Part shown: in pieces, positions 20,235-31,090 of the stretch | How positions within the stretch are numbered: the first letter of the stretch is position 1 | Layout: each line of letters opens with the position of its first letter | Source: Spirometra erinaceieuropaei | Taxonomy: Eukaryota; Platyhelminthes; Cestoda; Diphyllobothriidea; Diphyllobothriidae | Assembly (NCBI GenBank): GCA_902702965.1 | Contig: CACRXP010000186.1 | Coordinates: 910,528 to 974,527 of the forward strand | Length of the DNA: 64,000 nucleotides | Direction of reading: 5' to 3' | Position numbers and translations under genes: made by a program | Notes under the pieces: model-generated | The model's input: the letters and a program-made list of their open reading frames with translations, nothing else | Database searches by the model: none | What the model was told of the DNA's origin: nothing

Positions 20235-22711
20235 TATGTGAAATCATGGAGGTCGTTCACACTATGGAGGCAGCGAATAAGCAAATGTGAATGAAGTTGT
20301 CGGAAGGAAATTTGACGTTTCAAGCCGGATCCAGGACATCTCCCCTTGCATGGTAGAGTATGTTGTCGGCCGCTGGTAAATGACGCACTGTTGGATCGCA
20401 GCTGCCCGCAATTTTATCACGCGCCAAAGAACGCCTGAAATCAGTAGACAGCAGCATGGCTAAAAGTTACTATCAGTAACCTGGAGGGTAGGTAGTCAGC
20501 TGATGGAGGAAGATAACCGGACCAAGATGAGGGTCCCCACTGGTGGGGCATGTGCCCCCCAAGTGTCACCAAGGGTGTGTGTTGCTTCCTGCGTGCGAAT
20601 CTCAGCCGAAGGTTCAGTCCGAACTGAGGAAATGGCGGCGATCGAGTGCATAAGCGCACTGTTTTCATTGCAATGGCATGCCTGCTTAACTGATCTAGGT
20701 AGGCAGGTTATTTTCGGGTTACGTTTCTGACTAAACCTATGAAGGCGATTATAGCGTTAAATTTGCCTGCCGCGCCCATACCCAGTCCGATGTGTTTGAC
20801 AAACAACCCTAGACTACCTGTTTTCTACCCGTTTACGCACCCATAATTCTTCCAAAAAGCGTAACCTGCTTCGGTACCTCGTTGGAGTAATAAACGGATG
20901 GCGGAAGTACGGGTTCCCTGAATGCCTTCCGCCGATCCCATTAATCCCGCGTACTGTTTCGTTAGCATGGCTCGCCATATGAGGGACGGTGACGGGCGAC
21001 TGGTTCGAGCAGCTACAGTCGCTATAAATGGCGCAGAACGTAGACGTGAGGTACCGTCAGGGGGTGGGCGTGACGGCTTGCTTAAAAAATGACTGGAGGT
21101 TTGGAATCCCAGACCGAGAGTGTGATGGGTAGCACTTGGAGCCTCCGCCATCGTCAAGAGCAAACTGTGGGGTTCCAGAAAGCCTACCTAGGGCAGCGCA
21201 ATTTAAGAGTCACATTGTCTTGAATGAAACCGACTTCTAGGTGTCAGCCGCCGAGGCAAGGTAGAAAATTGTGGCCGCGTCCTCTGCGACCGCGGCGGAT
21301 TGTCCGTCGTAAAGTGGACAACCAATACCCGCGAAGGCAACGGAGGGGTAGAGGTCCCCAGTTAGCTGTCGGTTTATTGTGGACAATTTCATACGAGAAT
21401 GGTGTTTGGGGCAGTACACCGGACAGTAAGCCGACGGTATGCAGGAAAACACAGAAGACTGTCGGTGGCTAAACGATACTTTCGAGTAAGATGATGAATG
21501 CATGCTGACAAGGTATCCAGTTGGATATTCCGTGTCGTTCCATTTCGAAAGAAGGCCTGACCATCGAACAATGAAGCCCATCCCCTGGTAGCAATTTCTG
21601 TTATTCCTCATTTCATGCTCACGTGATCTCCGTTTTTCGCTTCTACGATCTTGGGTACAGCTGTCAGCACTTAACTAGATTTCGCAAGTGCGTACACCAG
21701 CACACGATACACAGCATACAGACAACCAATTGGGGTACTTCACCCTACCTTCGCCCCCGCGAATGCCTTCAAAAGATGGGACCGCTTTTGGGGCGGATGA
21801 TCGTAAACCCACATTTCGAACCGAGACGTCCGCTGCGTGCAGGGTAGTCAACAAGAAGACTTGAGCTATTTTGAATTTGCGTCCTTTGTTTCAGATTTTT
21901 GTCTGTGCTTTGGTCCCTTCATAAATCTCTTCAGTCAACTAAAACTGATAGGATAGCCTATTTCTAGACGCCCGGAAGTACGAGGGTATCTGTCTTCGAA
22001 CTTTGTTAGTGCTAATTCAATGCCTGTTCCCCTCCGTTTAAGTCCTAACTGACTTCGAGTAGCTACTCATGGTCTGGCAAGGTTAACCATCTAACCTCAG
22101 TCTGGGCCAATCAGCTCGTAGCAAATTATCGACAGGCGCAAAAGCCGCTGCTCTCGCCCAACCAAGCGTACACGGCCGGTGCACACGTCCTCACCATCAT
22201 CGACACCCCGCTGGCGTGCTCACTTACCTTCGTAAGCTGACTGCAGGCCTACGCAGGATCACGTGGCTGAACTTCCAGCCAGCAGTCTGCTTTTCTACCC
22301 CAATGCCGGCAACACTTATCCGCGTGGATCGCGACACTGACCGGGACGGTCACCGTCCGGACTAAACGATATAGTGTCTCCGACAAGCGGTGCACAATAC
22401 CGGTGGTGCATGATTCCGCCATGATACGCGGTTGGCCCATTAACAGGAGTTCATTGTACTCAGAAATTTGATAGGAATTGTCCAGGGGAGATAGCAGTGC
22501 ATTCTGTAAACATTCGTTTTACGTTTGAACTGAATTTTGCGCCAAAATTTCCTCCTAAAACAACCCACAGCTGGCACTTGGTCGCAAATCCGCGATGAAC
22601 CAGACACCAGAAGTTTGCAATAGGCAGTAAGCTTAAAATAGATGGAGTATGGGTATAGCCTTTTTTGTTAGTGGGTGTGCCTACTGTATAAATCAAAGCG
22701 CACGCCATTTA
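20235..22711. other. Long stretch without a recognised gene
   Basis: About 2.5 kb with no element I can name. Short frames occur on both strands (for example 20825-21163 minus and 21237-21611 minus), but they overlap other frames and show no known motif. A MITE-1-like end fragment (GCCTACTGTATAAATC) lies at about 22677-22692. Confidence 0.4.
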
Positions 22712-23688
22712 CATTAGGTGGGCTAACTCATGAAATGTCAGCTGAAATTTCGAAAAGCGTTTTCGTTTCGAAAAAATAAAGTAGGATTGTAAAGCTAATC
22801 AGCCTGCAGAATCATTCTATAATAATTCAGGTACCTCAGGATGCCGGCCTTCGAACGAACTCTCTTCTGGCTGCATAAAAAAACTATACCCTGTAAAAAA
22901 TGACTACTTAAGTAGCATGCATTTCCTTTTTGATTTTCGATGCCCCCACAAGCCCAATTATATTTCATGGAAAACATGCATGGAATTATTCATTCTTATG
23001 CTCATTCGGCAGGAAAGTACGTCTTCTTCCGAATTTATACTCGAAAAGTAGTATTCGGTTTTAAAAAAGCTCTAATTGTGAGATTTTTGAACACCGTTAA
23101 ATGGCCGTCCATAAAACGTCATGTCTCTGCATTTAACAATTGGGCTTGTAAAGTCAACAATATGGATCAAATCCAATGCTAAACTTTATGAATCCCACAT
23201 GGTCTCCCCTCAATACTGAAGAGAAATGTGTGTCTCTCCGTACGCGGAAAATACATGGCTTGTGGTTCGGAAACCCTGAATGCAAGTACGACGGCAGAGC
23301 GGGCTCAAAAATATTCGGGAATTGGAAGATTTTAAAACCGAACTATACTCTGACGTCAAGTATAAAATTGGAAGACGTAAATTTCTACCGAATGAGCGAA
23401 AGAATGAATATTTTTATTCATGTTTTTCATGAAATATAATTGGACTTTTAGAGGCATCGAAAATCAAAGACGAAAATGCATGCTATTTCAGTAGTCATAT
23501 TTTACAGTGTTGCTTTTGCATGCTGCCAGATGGAATTTCGTTCGAAAACCGGCATCATGAGCTAACTGAATTATTATAGAATTATACTGCAAGCTGATTA
23601 ATTTTACAACCCTTTATAATTAATCTTTTCGAAGCGAAAACGCATTTCGGAATTACAGCTGACGTTTCATGAGTTTGCCCACCTACTG
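22712..23688. mobile_element. MITE-1, complete
   Basis: Flanked by TA. It begins CATTAGGTGGGCTAACTC (one change from CAGTAGG) and ends GAGTTTGCCCACCTACTG. Long inverted arms, with GACTACTTAAGTAGCATGC near 22900 in the left arm. It has no coding capacity. The 80-88 residue frames inside it are by-products of the arms. Confidence 0.87.
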
Positions 23689-24303
23689 TATATGCATGCT
23701 ATCCCGCTGAAAGTTATCAGACGTCTAGACATCACTCTCACCCACGTGCAAAATGCCGCGGCGCGGGAGATGCATTCATCCGCGTAGGAGGGGCGTTATT
23801 GTTGACCGGGTAACATGTCTGGGGTTTTGTTTTCAGTCCTGCCCGGCAAGACGTCGTCGAGTAGGACAGCAGATGCCAATGCGGCGGCGGCGGTGAATTT
23901 GATTGGTCCAATTAGTTCGCAACAGCGATGCCTTTCGTCTGGATGACGCGGCGTCCTTACTGACCACTAGCTTCCCGCAGAACATGGCACCCGCGCCGCT
24001 GCGAATGTTGGTGAAGGAGTGTTGCCGACAGCCACCATTGCGATGTCTGGCATCCCTGTTCAAGACCCCGCCGCCTCAAGGTCATCATTCACCTTCGCAG
24101 CGAGCGGTTTCAGACGCGCTGACCAGCAGCCACTCGACCAACTTCAGCCAGAATACAAGTGCATCCCAACGGTCGCAGCTATCTATGCGCCACTTAAGCA
24201 TACCATTCTTCGGCGAATGCAATTTGCACCAATTGTATAACACTTGAGCTCGTTCCACAAACAGATCAAAACAGCCGCCGCCACTTGTCTGACGCAGTCA
24301 ATA
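23689..24303. other. Spacer between two MITE-1 copies, no supported gene
   Basis: GC-richer than its surroundings. Overlapping open frames cover 23833-24247 on both strands; the longest has 114 residues and resembles no family I recognise. Either a host exon or chance is possible. Confidence 0.35.
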
Positions 24304-25296
24304 CAGTAGGCGGGCTAACTCATGAAATGTCAACCAAAATTCCGAAATGCGTCTCCGTTACGAAAAGACTAAAAAAGTAGAATTGTAAAACCAATCATCG
24401 TGCAGCGTAATTATATAATAATTCAGTTACCTTAGGATGCCGGCTTACAAACAAACTTCTTTTCGGCTGCATGCAGGAACTACACTCTGTGAAAAATGAC
24501 CACTTGAGTGGCACACATTTTTCTCATTGATTTTAGATGCACTTAGAAAGCCAATTATATTTAATGTATAACATGCATAAAAATATCCATTCTCTTTTTC
24601 ATTCGGTAGAAAATCACGTCTTCTTTCAATTTTATAATCGAAGGAGGAACATAATTCGGTTTTAAAAACGTTTTCCAATCCCCGAATAATTTTGAACTCG
24701 ACATGCCGTCACACTTGCATTCAGGGTTTCCAAAGTACAAGCCGTATATTTTCCGCGTACGAAAGATCATAAATTTCTCCACGATATTCAAAGGAGATCA
24801 TATGGGGTCCATAAGATTTAGCAGTGGATTTGAGCCATATTTTTAACTTTGCAAGCAGCACTAGTAACTGCGGAGACATGACGTTTTATGAACGCCCATT
24901 TCACCGTATTAAAAAATCACCTAACTGGAAACTTTTTTAAAACCAAATTATACCCTTCCTTCGAGTATAACATTGGAAGAAGACGTAATGTTCAGCCGAA
25001 CGGGCGGCAGAATAAATATTTTTATTCATGTTTTCCGTGAAGTATAATTGATTTTTTAAGGGCATCGAAAATCAATGAGGAAAATGCACGCTACTTAAGG
25101 CGTCATTTTGTACAGCGTAATTCCTGCATGCATACAAAAAGAAGTTCGTTCGAAAGCCGGCATCCTGAGGTAACTGAAGTATTGTAGAATGGTGCTGCAG
25201 ACTGACTAGTGTCACAACCCTGCTTAGTAAATCTTTTTGAAACGAAAACGCATTTCGGAATTTCGGTTGACATTTCATGAGTTAGCCCACCTACTG
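24304..25296. mobile_element. MITE-1, complete, well preserved
   Basis: Flanked by TA on each side (ATA/CAGTAGGCGGGC left, CCACCTACTG/TATA right). The arms of about 480 bases are inverted copies of each other. It is the clearest example of the family and, like the others, lacks a transposase. Confidence 0.9.
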
Positions 25297-25885
25297 TATA
25301 TGTCCTGGTCTCACCGGTGGCCACTGCCGCCTGAGAGGGCTACTCAGGGTCCGGTGCACAATAACTCCCTCATTCAGGCGACTTTTGCCTTCTCCTACAA
25401 CCTCGGGACTTTGCCCGATGATTGCAGCGCTCTGAGTACTCTCACTGATTAAACGCTACAGGAGTGAGCACGGCCAGGGTCGCAGGAGCGAACAGTCTCA
25501 GGTTTTACAACACGTACTGTTCTCCCCAAAAGCAAAAAAGTCATCCATTGTAAATATATAAACAGAGGTAGAAAAAAAATGAAACCTAGGAAGGCGGCGG
25601 AAAGACATAGGAATGGGAAGAAGGGAGGTCACGGTGGGATATCAGGCCAAATCGGCCGAACAACAGGGGTGCGCGCACTATGGACCGGGTTGCAGGGGGT
25701 TGGAGCTGATTTCCTGCAAGAGTCGTAAGTAGGAGGCCGCCTCCGAGGCAAACTGGTATTCAGGTGATCGAATCTTCTGCATTGCAGCCTGCGCCAGTCG
25801 AGCACGAAGGTCGCCGTCGCGGGTTATCCTCCGGAGACTCGATCTCAGGTCCTAAAAGGGGAGACAACAGACGCGGGAATTATGC
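25297..25885. other. No recognisable gene
   Basis: Unassigned. An A-run and a purine-rich stretch lie near 25560-25640. Confidence 0.4.
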
Positions 25886-26077
25886 ATGGGGTGTGACATG
25901 ACTGCATCCTATAAATACTGCAGCCCCTTGTCCATGAACCACCCGTATCTGCTGTTGTCTCTGATGATGGGTTCGAGCAGGAATCCGAAACGTCAGGCTA
26001 ATAAAACTCTTGTCCCAGCGATCGTGTCTCCTTCTTCAAGACTTCTTCCTGGAACTTGTCTCTTCGCTTCTATTGGC
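25886..26077 (+). mobile_element. Solo PLE-1 tail
   Basis: Only the 3' non-coding tail of PLE-1 is present: GACTGCATCC, TATAAATA at 25910-25917, a hammerhead at 25955-25999, then ATAAAACTCTTGTCCCAGCG and a CTTCGCTTCTATTGGC end. It matches the tail of 16618-16830 closely. No endonuclease code precedes it. Confidence 0.82.
25955..25999 (+). ncRNA. Hammerhead ribozyme motif, intact core
   Basis: CTGATGA at 25961-25967, helix II from GGGTTC with GAATCC, GAAAC at 25987-25991, GTC at 25992-25994, and AGGC at 25995-25998 able to pair with GTCT before the core. Helix III is the self-complementary ACGT. One extra T lies between the core and helix II, as in the sister copies. Confidence 0.68.
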
Positions 26078-26719
26078 GGTGTGACACCAGTCAGACAGTC
26101 TCAACACCGCCTTCAAACTCACCTCCATGCCGCATGGATCAAAGGTCTTACTGGTAGAAGAGATTGGGTCCGATGCAGCGCTCGCGCATCGCAGTACTAA
26201 TTAATCTGACATAATTTCAACTACCGCGGTGACCTTTAAGCTATCATAATACGTTAGCAGTTGTCTCTTGACAGCGCGGTACCTCTCAGAACTGAGCGCC
26301 AACTCATAATGACTCAGTTTTGCTGTGAATCTGTGACAGATCTCTTTGGAAGGAGTTCGGCGAGCCCATTTTTGCGGTCTGACTGCTGTGCGCGTAGGAG
26401 CCAGCGTATTTTTGTTTGGCACGTGCGCCTGTGAGTCTGATTTCGTCAGCCACTACGTTTGAGCTCATTTCCAACTGTCCTGGTTAAATCCTTCCATGGA
26501 AACATTGGAACTGTGAAAAGAGGGAATGAGGTCGACACTGGGGTCTGCTTCCCATGAAAATTTGGCGTAATGCTCAGTATACCAGAGCTGAAGTGTTGCA
26601 GGTCGTAGACTGGCAGGTTGTCAGCTGACTGGGAGACCATCGTCTCCTTTCGAACCAGAATAAAGCGGCTGCATTTCAATGCGGCCTTTGTGACATTCGC
26701 ATTCACGCGTGTCTCGTGA
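26078..26719. other. No recognisable gene
   Basis: Unassigned. Minus-strand frames at 26201-26422 and 26446-26736 show no motif I recognise. Confidence 0.4.
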
Positions 26720-27080
26720 AAGCCTGGCACATACAATCTGCACCAGGCCGCGTGCGGGAAGCGTAGACGGGCTGTTTGAATTAGTCGTCCACTGCGCCGG
26801 CGCCCACCTCCGATATTATCTTGTTATCGAAGCAAAGAGGGTGAGGTGTGTGGGCGAGAGAGAGAGTGCGACAGATGCTACGCAAGTCCCCGGTGCTGCG
26901 TCCACTCCGTGAGGCACGTGGAGGAAGTCGTCGCTCGCGCCGATCGAACGTCCGTGAGTGATGGCAGTGGTGGCGGCGGTGGCGGCGGCACGACGGCTGG
27001 CCGTGCTAGCCACCTGCGCTCTCCCCCTGCTTCCGGTCTTCTTGCCCCTGTCTTGACACCGGGTCCAGTCCACTCAAGTG
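26720..27080 (-). repeat. SINE-C copy, reverse
   Basis: Read in reverse it has GACCCGGTGTCAAGACA, AAGAAGACCGGAAGCAGG and GTGGCTAGCACGGCC, in the same order as 46197-46260 on the + strand, and an end that matches the CCGTCTACGC part of the family. A GGC/GGT tract at 26960-26990 explains the poly-Gly frame. Confidence 0.55.
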
Positions 27081-28049
27081 GGAACTTTCTTATTTGTACA
27101 TCTGCTAGCCTATTTTACTTATTACATACTGTTTTTTTCTTCTCTACGTTTGTCTGAACTACAAAAATGAGGTCAGCGCACACCACGCTAGCACCGTTTT
27201 AAAGGAAACAAAATAAGATGCCAATTTTGTAAATCAGAAACCTCCAATTCTTCACAAAGTCGACAGTTGCAGTTTCCGGCCATTATATATCGCTTGTGAC
27301 CTTCTGGTGTTATCTGCTCCCTGTGTCCATTTTTATCCATTGTGAATAAAGCCTTTTTACTGAAAATTTTGAAAATATATACTTCCAAAAATAAGCGTAT
27401 CTCTCTCCCACTCTAAAATGAGGAGGGCGAAGAGCGAGACAAAAAGATGGAATAGGACGAGATATTCAGTCGTTAGCGAGCATCAAAAACAGACAAAGAT
27501 CAATAAAAGGACTGTGAAAACGCACTGCCTGTGTCGTAAAAATCAATCCGGTTTTGTCGTCTTCGACGAGGTCCAGATTTGCTGGGATGTTTCGAGCCAG
27601 TACGGGGCAGCCAATAGCCATTGCCTGTAAAAGGTCAAACTACTTTTTACTGCTCTGCATAAAGAAGTTGCAACACTGGCGGAAGCTACTTGCTCAGGCG
27701 AAATAAAAAAATGAACAGATTAAGTCAAGAACAGATTTAGGAGTGTATCTGTCGGGACTCAAACAGATTTCCCTGGCGTTTCTGGGCACAGTGCAAAGGC
27801 AGAAATTCTACGTGTCCCAGGGAATGATTCAGGACATGGCTGGTTGATGATGGATAGTAAATCAGAAATGGCCACTCAAGTCCCCACTGCCTTTGTCGAG
27901 AATACGTCTTAATCAGCTATTGTTCAGTGCTGTGCAAAAGTCTGCGATGATTACAGACCCGTAATTCCATGTTAAAACGGCAATGCTCATTTCCGGTCTG
28001 CGGTGAGGGGCGCTTTGCCGATTTTGTTGCCGATGGCGGCTGACAGACA
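27081..28049. other. No recognisable gene
   Basis: AT-rich and unassigned. The stretch near 27866-27910 (AAATGGCCACTCAAGTCCCC, then TTTGTCGAGAATA) may be a SINE-A remnant. Confidence 0.4.
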
Positions 28050-28190
28050 GTTGGCCCATAGTTCAGGTGGTGAAGCGTTTAGCCTTATGATTACGGGACC
28101 GCGCGTAGCACTGGTGACTTGCGTGTGAATCAGCTTATGGTGAGGCAGACTTCCTAATTCTCTCCTCCCACCCCACTGAACTCTCCATCT
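28050..28190 (+). repeat. tRNA-like repeat related to SINE-C
   Basis: It starts with TTGGCCCATAGTTCAGGTGG, which fits an A box, and goes on with CACTGGTGACTTGCGTGTGA, GGTGAGGCAGACTTCC and a CTCCTCCCACCCC stretch as in SINE-C. It is the only copy in which the presumed tRNA-like head is clear. Confidence 0.5.
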
Positions 28191-28600
28191 TACGTGAAAA
28201 AAACTAACTAGGTCGTTGGCCAGAAGTAAGCGACATCCTTCTCCTCACTTAAACACCTATATCTACTTTGGACCGCAGAAAGCGCTGGTTAGTAACCAGT
28301 GGCTTAGATTCGGACCTGCGAAAATCCCCTGGACGAATGGCCGGTCTAGGATCCGTGCTCCTAATCAGAATAAAAACCGCAGTAACAGAAAGTAAAAAGG
28401 TGGCAGTTGAGACCTACCTCCATCAGCGTCAGAGGTTGACCCTCGCTTCTGGATGAATTGATGAGACAGTCCGCGGCAGTCATTAAACCGAACACCCACG
28501 ACTGTGGAAGAGACTCCAACCAGTGGACGCGATCGGTGCTATAGGGGGTGTAGAAGAAGGCTATTGCAGTGTAGGCAAAAAAGCATTATATATATATTTT

Positions 28601-29200
28601 TTTTTGAAATCAAAAACGACTACTTTACGCACCCAGCTTGTACACCCTAAGGATAGGGTTGGCTATCTCGATAAAAAAGAAGTCGTCTATAAGATCCCAT
28701 GCGATGCCTGTGATGCCGTATATTGTGGCCAAACGGGAAAATTTGCCTCTACACGCATCCACAAACATAAACTTGCAGTTAAGAGCCGAGACCACTTGTC
28801 TCAAATGGCCATGCACACTCTTGATACTGGGCACAATTTCGCATGGGACAAAACTCGCATCGTCGGAGTTTGCCCATCTAAAAAAGGCCGAGAGTTTCTT
28901 GAAGCCATGCACTCCGATGAGTCATGCATCAACAGGCATATCGAGTTAGATGTCACGTACGAGAATCTCAGAGAAAAGTGGAAGAGACGAAAGCCGATCA
29001 ATACGGACTGACACATACGACGGCAGCTTCCTAGCTGAGGCACCAAATGAGCATTGATTTTGTAGCACTTTTGAAATTTTAATTGTTTTCTGCACATTTA
29101 CTCTAGTCTGACGGCGACACGGGGAACCGACGTCGAAAATTTACTCAATAAAGTTTTCTCCCTTTCCCAAAGAACGTTTTTGATTTCAAATTATATTTCT
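28601..29200 (+). mobile_element. PLE-2 fragment: endonuclease domain and 3' tail
   Basis: The frame ending with TGA at 29011 has QLVHPKDRVGYLDKKEVVYK, then C-x-x-C in PCDACDAVYCGQTGK, followed by HKLAVKSRDHLSQMAMHTLD and TGHNFAWDKTRIVGVCPSKK. This is the linker and GIY-YIG endonuclease of a Penelope-like element. The reverse transcriptase part is cut away at about 28618. The open frame is intact from there to the stop. The tail has ACTCAATAAAGTTTTC and ends in TTTTTGATTTCAAATTATAT. At the cut end, 28602-28619 is the inverse of that tail. Confidence 0.87.
29110..29160 (+). ncRNA. Hammerhead-like motif in PLE-2 tail
   Basis: CTGACGG, a stem CGAC with GTCG, then AAAATTTAC stands where PLE-1 has CTGATGA, stem, GAAACGTC. 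The A9 position of the core is changed and the residue before AAA depends on how the stem is drawn. The other PLE-2 copies read CTGAAGA at this place. Likely a diverged or degenerate ribozyme. Confidence 0.4.
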
Positions 29201-29469
29201 TGGGATGCCTGCGTTCCAATATATATAAATGGATTTGTTGAAAATGCTGACCGATTATGTTAAGATATTACTAATTTTTATGCGACTGACTGAGGTTTCT
29301 AGTCCTAACCCCAAGGCCATACGAGACGAGCGCATTCCGTAACCTGATTGGTGAGTGCCCCTCTACCCTATATATATACCTGGAAACTGTTATTCTAGGA
29401 AATATAATAAGGAAGAGAGGAAAATCTTTGGGGAAAATATAACTTTCACTGCGAAATATGCAAATATAT
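29201..29469. other. Spacer between the two PLE-2 tails
   Basis: AT-rich with TATATATA runs on both sides (near 29218-29228 and 29370-29380). No gene. Confidence 0.5.
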
Positions 29470-30758
29470 GTATTGGAGCGCAGGCGTCCCAAGAAATATG
29501 ATTTGAAAGCAAATACGTTCTTTAGGAAAAGTAGAAAATTTTATTAAGTAAATTTTCGACGCTTGTTCCTCAGGTCGTCTTCAGATTTGAGCAAATGTGC
29601 AAACAACAATTAACATTTCAAACACGCTTAAAAATTGATATCCACTTGGCATTTGCGCCATTAAGCGGCCGCCGTGTGCGTCATTCGGTATTGATTGGGT
29701 CTCTTCTCTTCCACTTTCCCTGAGATTTTTGTACTTGGAATCTAACGCAATGTGTCGATTGATGCATGATTCATCGGATTGCATGGCTTCGAGAAACTAT
29801 CGACCTTTTTTGGAGGGGCAAACTCCGACGATGACAGTTTTGTCCCACGCGAAGGTGTGCCCAGTGTCTAGAGTGTGCATGACCAGTTGAGGCAGGTGGT
29901 CTCACCTTTTAACTGCCAGTTGATGTTCATGGACGGTAGAGGCAGAGTTTCCCGTCTGGCCACAATATACAGCATCACAGGCATTGCATGAGATCTTAGA
30001 GACGTCTTCTTTCTTATCAAGATAGCCAACCCTGTCCTTAGGGTGTACAAGCTGAGTGCATAAAGTAGTCGCCGGCTTGTGCGCCACTTTTATTTGTTGT
30101 TTCCTCAAGTGTCTTTCAACGAGTTTAGACACATTCCTAAGCTAATGAAAGATCCGCCAAGTATTTACTTTGGGCGATTGATTCGAACTGTCTAGTTCCT
30201 TTTCTTTTGTTTCTTGCTGTCTCATGCATTGACGTACGAAATTCCTAGGATAACCGTTCTGGGAAAATAATTCAAACAGGTGACTTAGCTCAACTTGGTA
30301 GCTCTCATCATCAGAGCAATGTGTTTTTGCTCGATGTAGCATACTTTTGACAGTACTCCGCTTGTGAGAGATTGGGCTGTTGCTCTCATAGTGTAGAATT
30401 ACTTCCGCATCTGTTTCTGTGCGGTAAACGGAAGTGTGTAATGTTCTGTCAGTCTTAAGCTGTACGAGAGCATATAAAAATGGGGGTTTACTGTCAACTT
30501 CTTTTTCGAATGTGAATTGAATTCCCGGAATGGTTGTGTTGGTAGTGTGGAACATTTCAAGTTGATCCTTTTTAACGACAACAAATGTGGCGTCCACATA
30601 TCGTACCCACAACTTAGGGTTTACTAATGGAAGAGTTACCGATTCAAGTTTCTGCATTGTCACCTCGGCAAAAAAGCCGGATATGGGTGATCCTATTGGA
30701 GCTCCTTTTATTTGTTGATACTCTTTGTTATTGAATGAAAAATATGTTTCCAAATAAA
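29470..30758 (-). pseudogene. PLE-2 with reverse transcriptase C-terminal half and endonuclease, broken
   Basis: On the minus strand the frame opens in the reverse transcriptase: KGAPIGSPISGFFAEVTMQK (motif B type) and WVRYVDATFVVVK, the catalytic block. The block should read YVDD, but the second Asp is Ala. The frame meets a TAG at 30142-30144, continues in the same frame through KLVERHLRKQQIKVAHKPAT and the endonuclease core ACDAVYCGQTGN, then hits TGA after QLAVKR and a TAG after SKKGR. The tail lies at 29470-29570. The reverse transcriptase N-terminus is missing at the cut end. It is an inactive copy. Confidence 0.88.
29540..29590 (-). ncRNA. Hammerhead-like motif in PLE-2 tail
   Basis: On the minus strand CTGAAGA is followed by a CGAC...GTCG stem and then AAAATTTACTT. 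CTGAAGA is an allowed core (position 7 is free). The palindromic AATT stands where PLE-1 has ACGT. Helix I is weak in this copy. Confidence 0.4.
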
Positions 30759-30837
30759 AGGTTTATGATTTCAAATAATGCAGCTGCGGAAACATCGTGT
30801 CATAGGACTTTAGGAGTTCATCTGTGCATATATGCTG

Positions 30838-31090
30838 GTAGAGGGGCCCTCACCGATTATTCTTACGAAACTCACTCGTTCCGTCAAGACAGACCAACGA
30901 TCCCCTGGCTCAGTGGTTAGAGGCGTTGGACCTCTAACTAACAGGCCGCGAGGTCGAGCCCCCCCCCGGTGTTCCACACTTCAGGGTTGGGTATGACTGG
31001 CTGACGACGGCTACTAGGCCAGAAATAGCCATTTCAGTCTCGCTTGTCTTTGTCGGTAATAACATTCTGCCTATATATATATGTCTCTAG
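30838..31090 (+). repeat. SINE-A, rearranged copy
   Basis: The first 45 bases (GGGGCCCTCACCGATTATTC, then ACGAAACTCACTCGTTCC) are the SINE-A end in reverse. From about 30890 the element runs forward: CCCCTGGCTCAGTGGTTAG (A box), GGTCGAGCC (B box), GGTTGGGTATGACTGGCTG and a TATATATATATG end. The two parts meet near 30886. Confidence 0.75.

Noticed and set aside
26846..27157. A Gly-rich 103-residue frame
   Set aside because: The Gly run is a GGC/GGT tract inside a reversed SINE-C.
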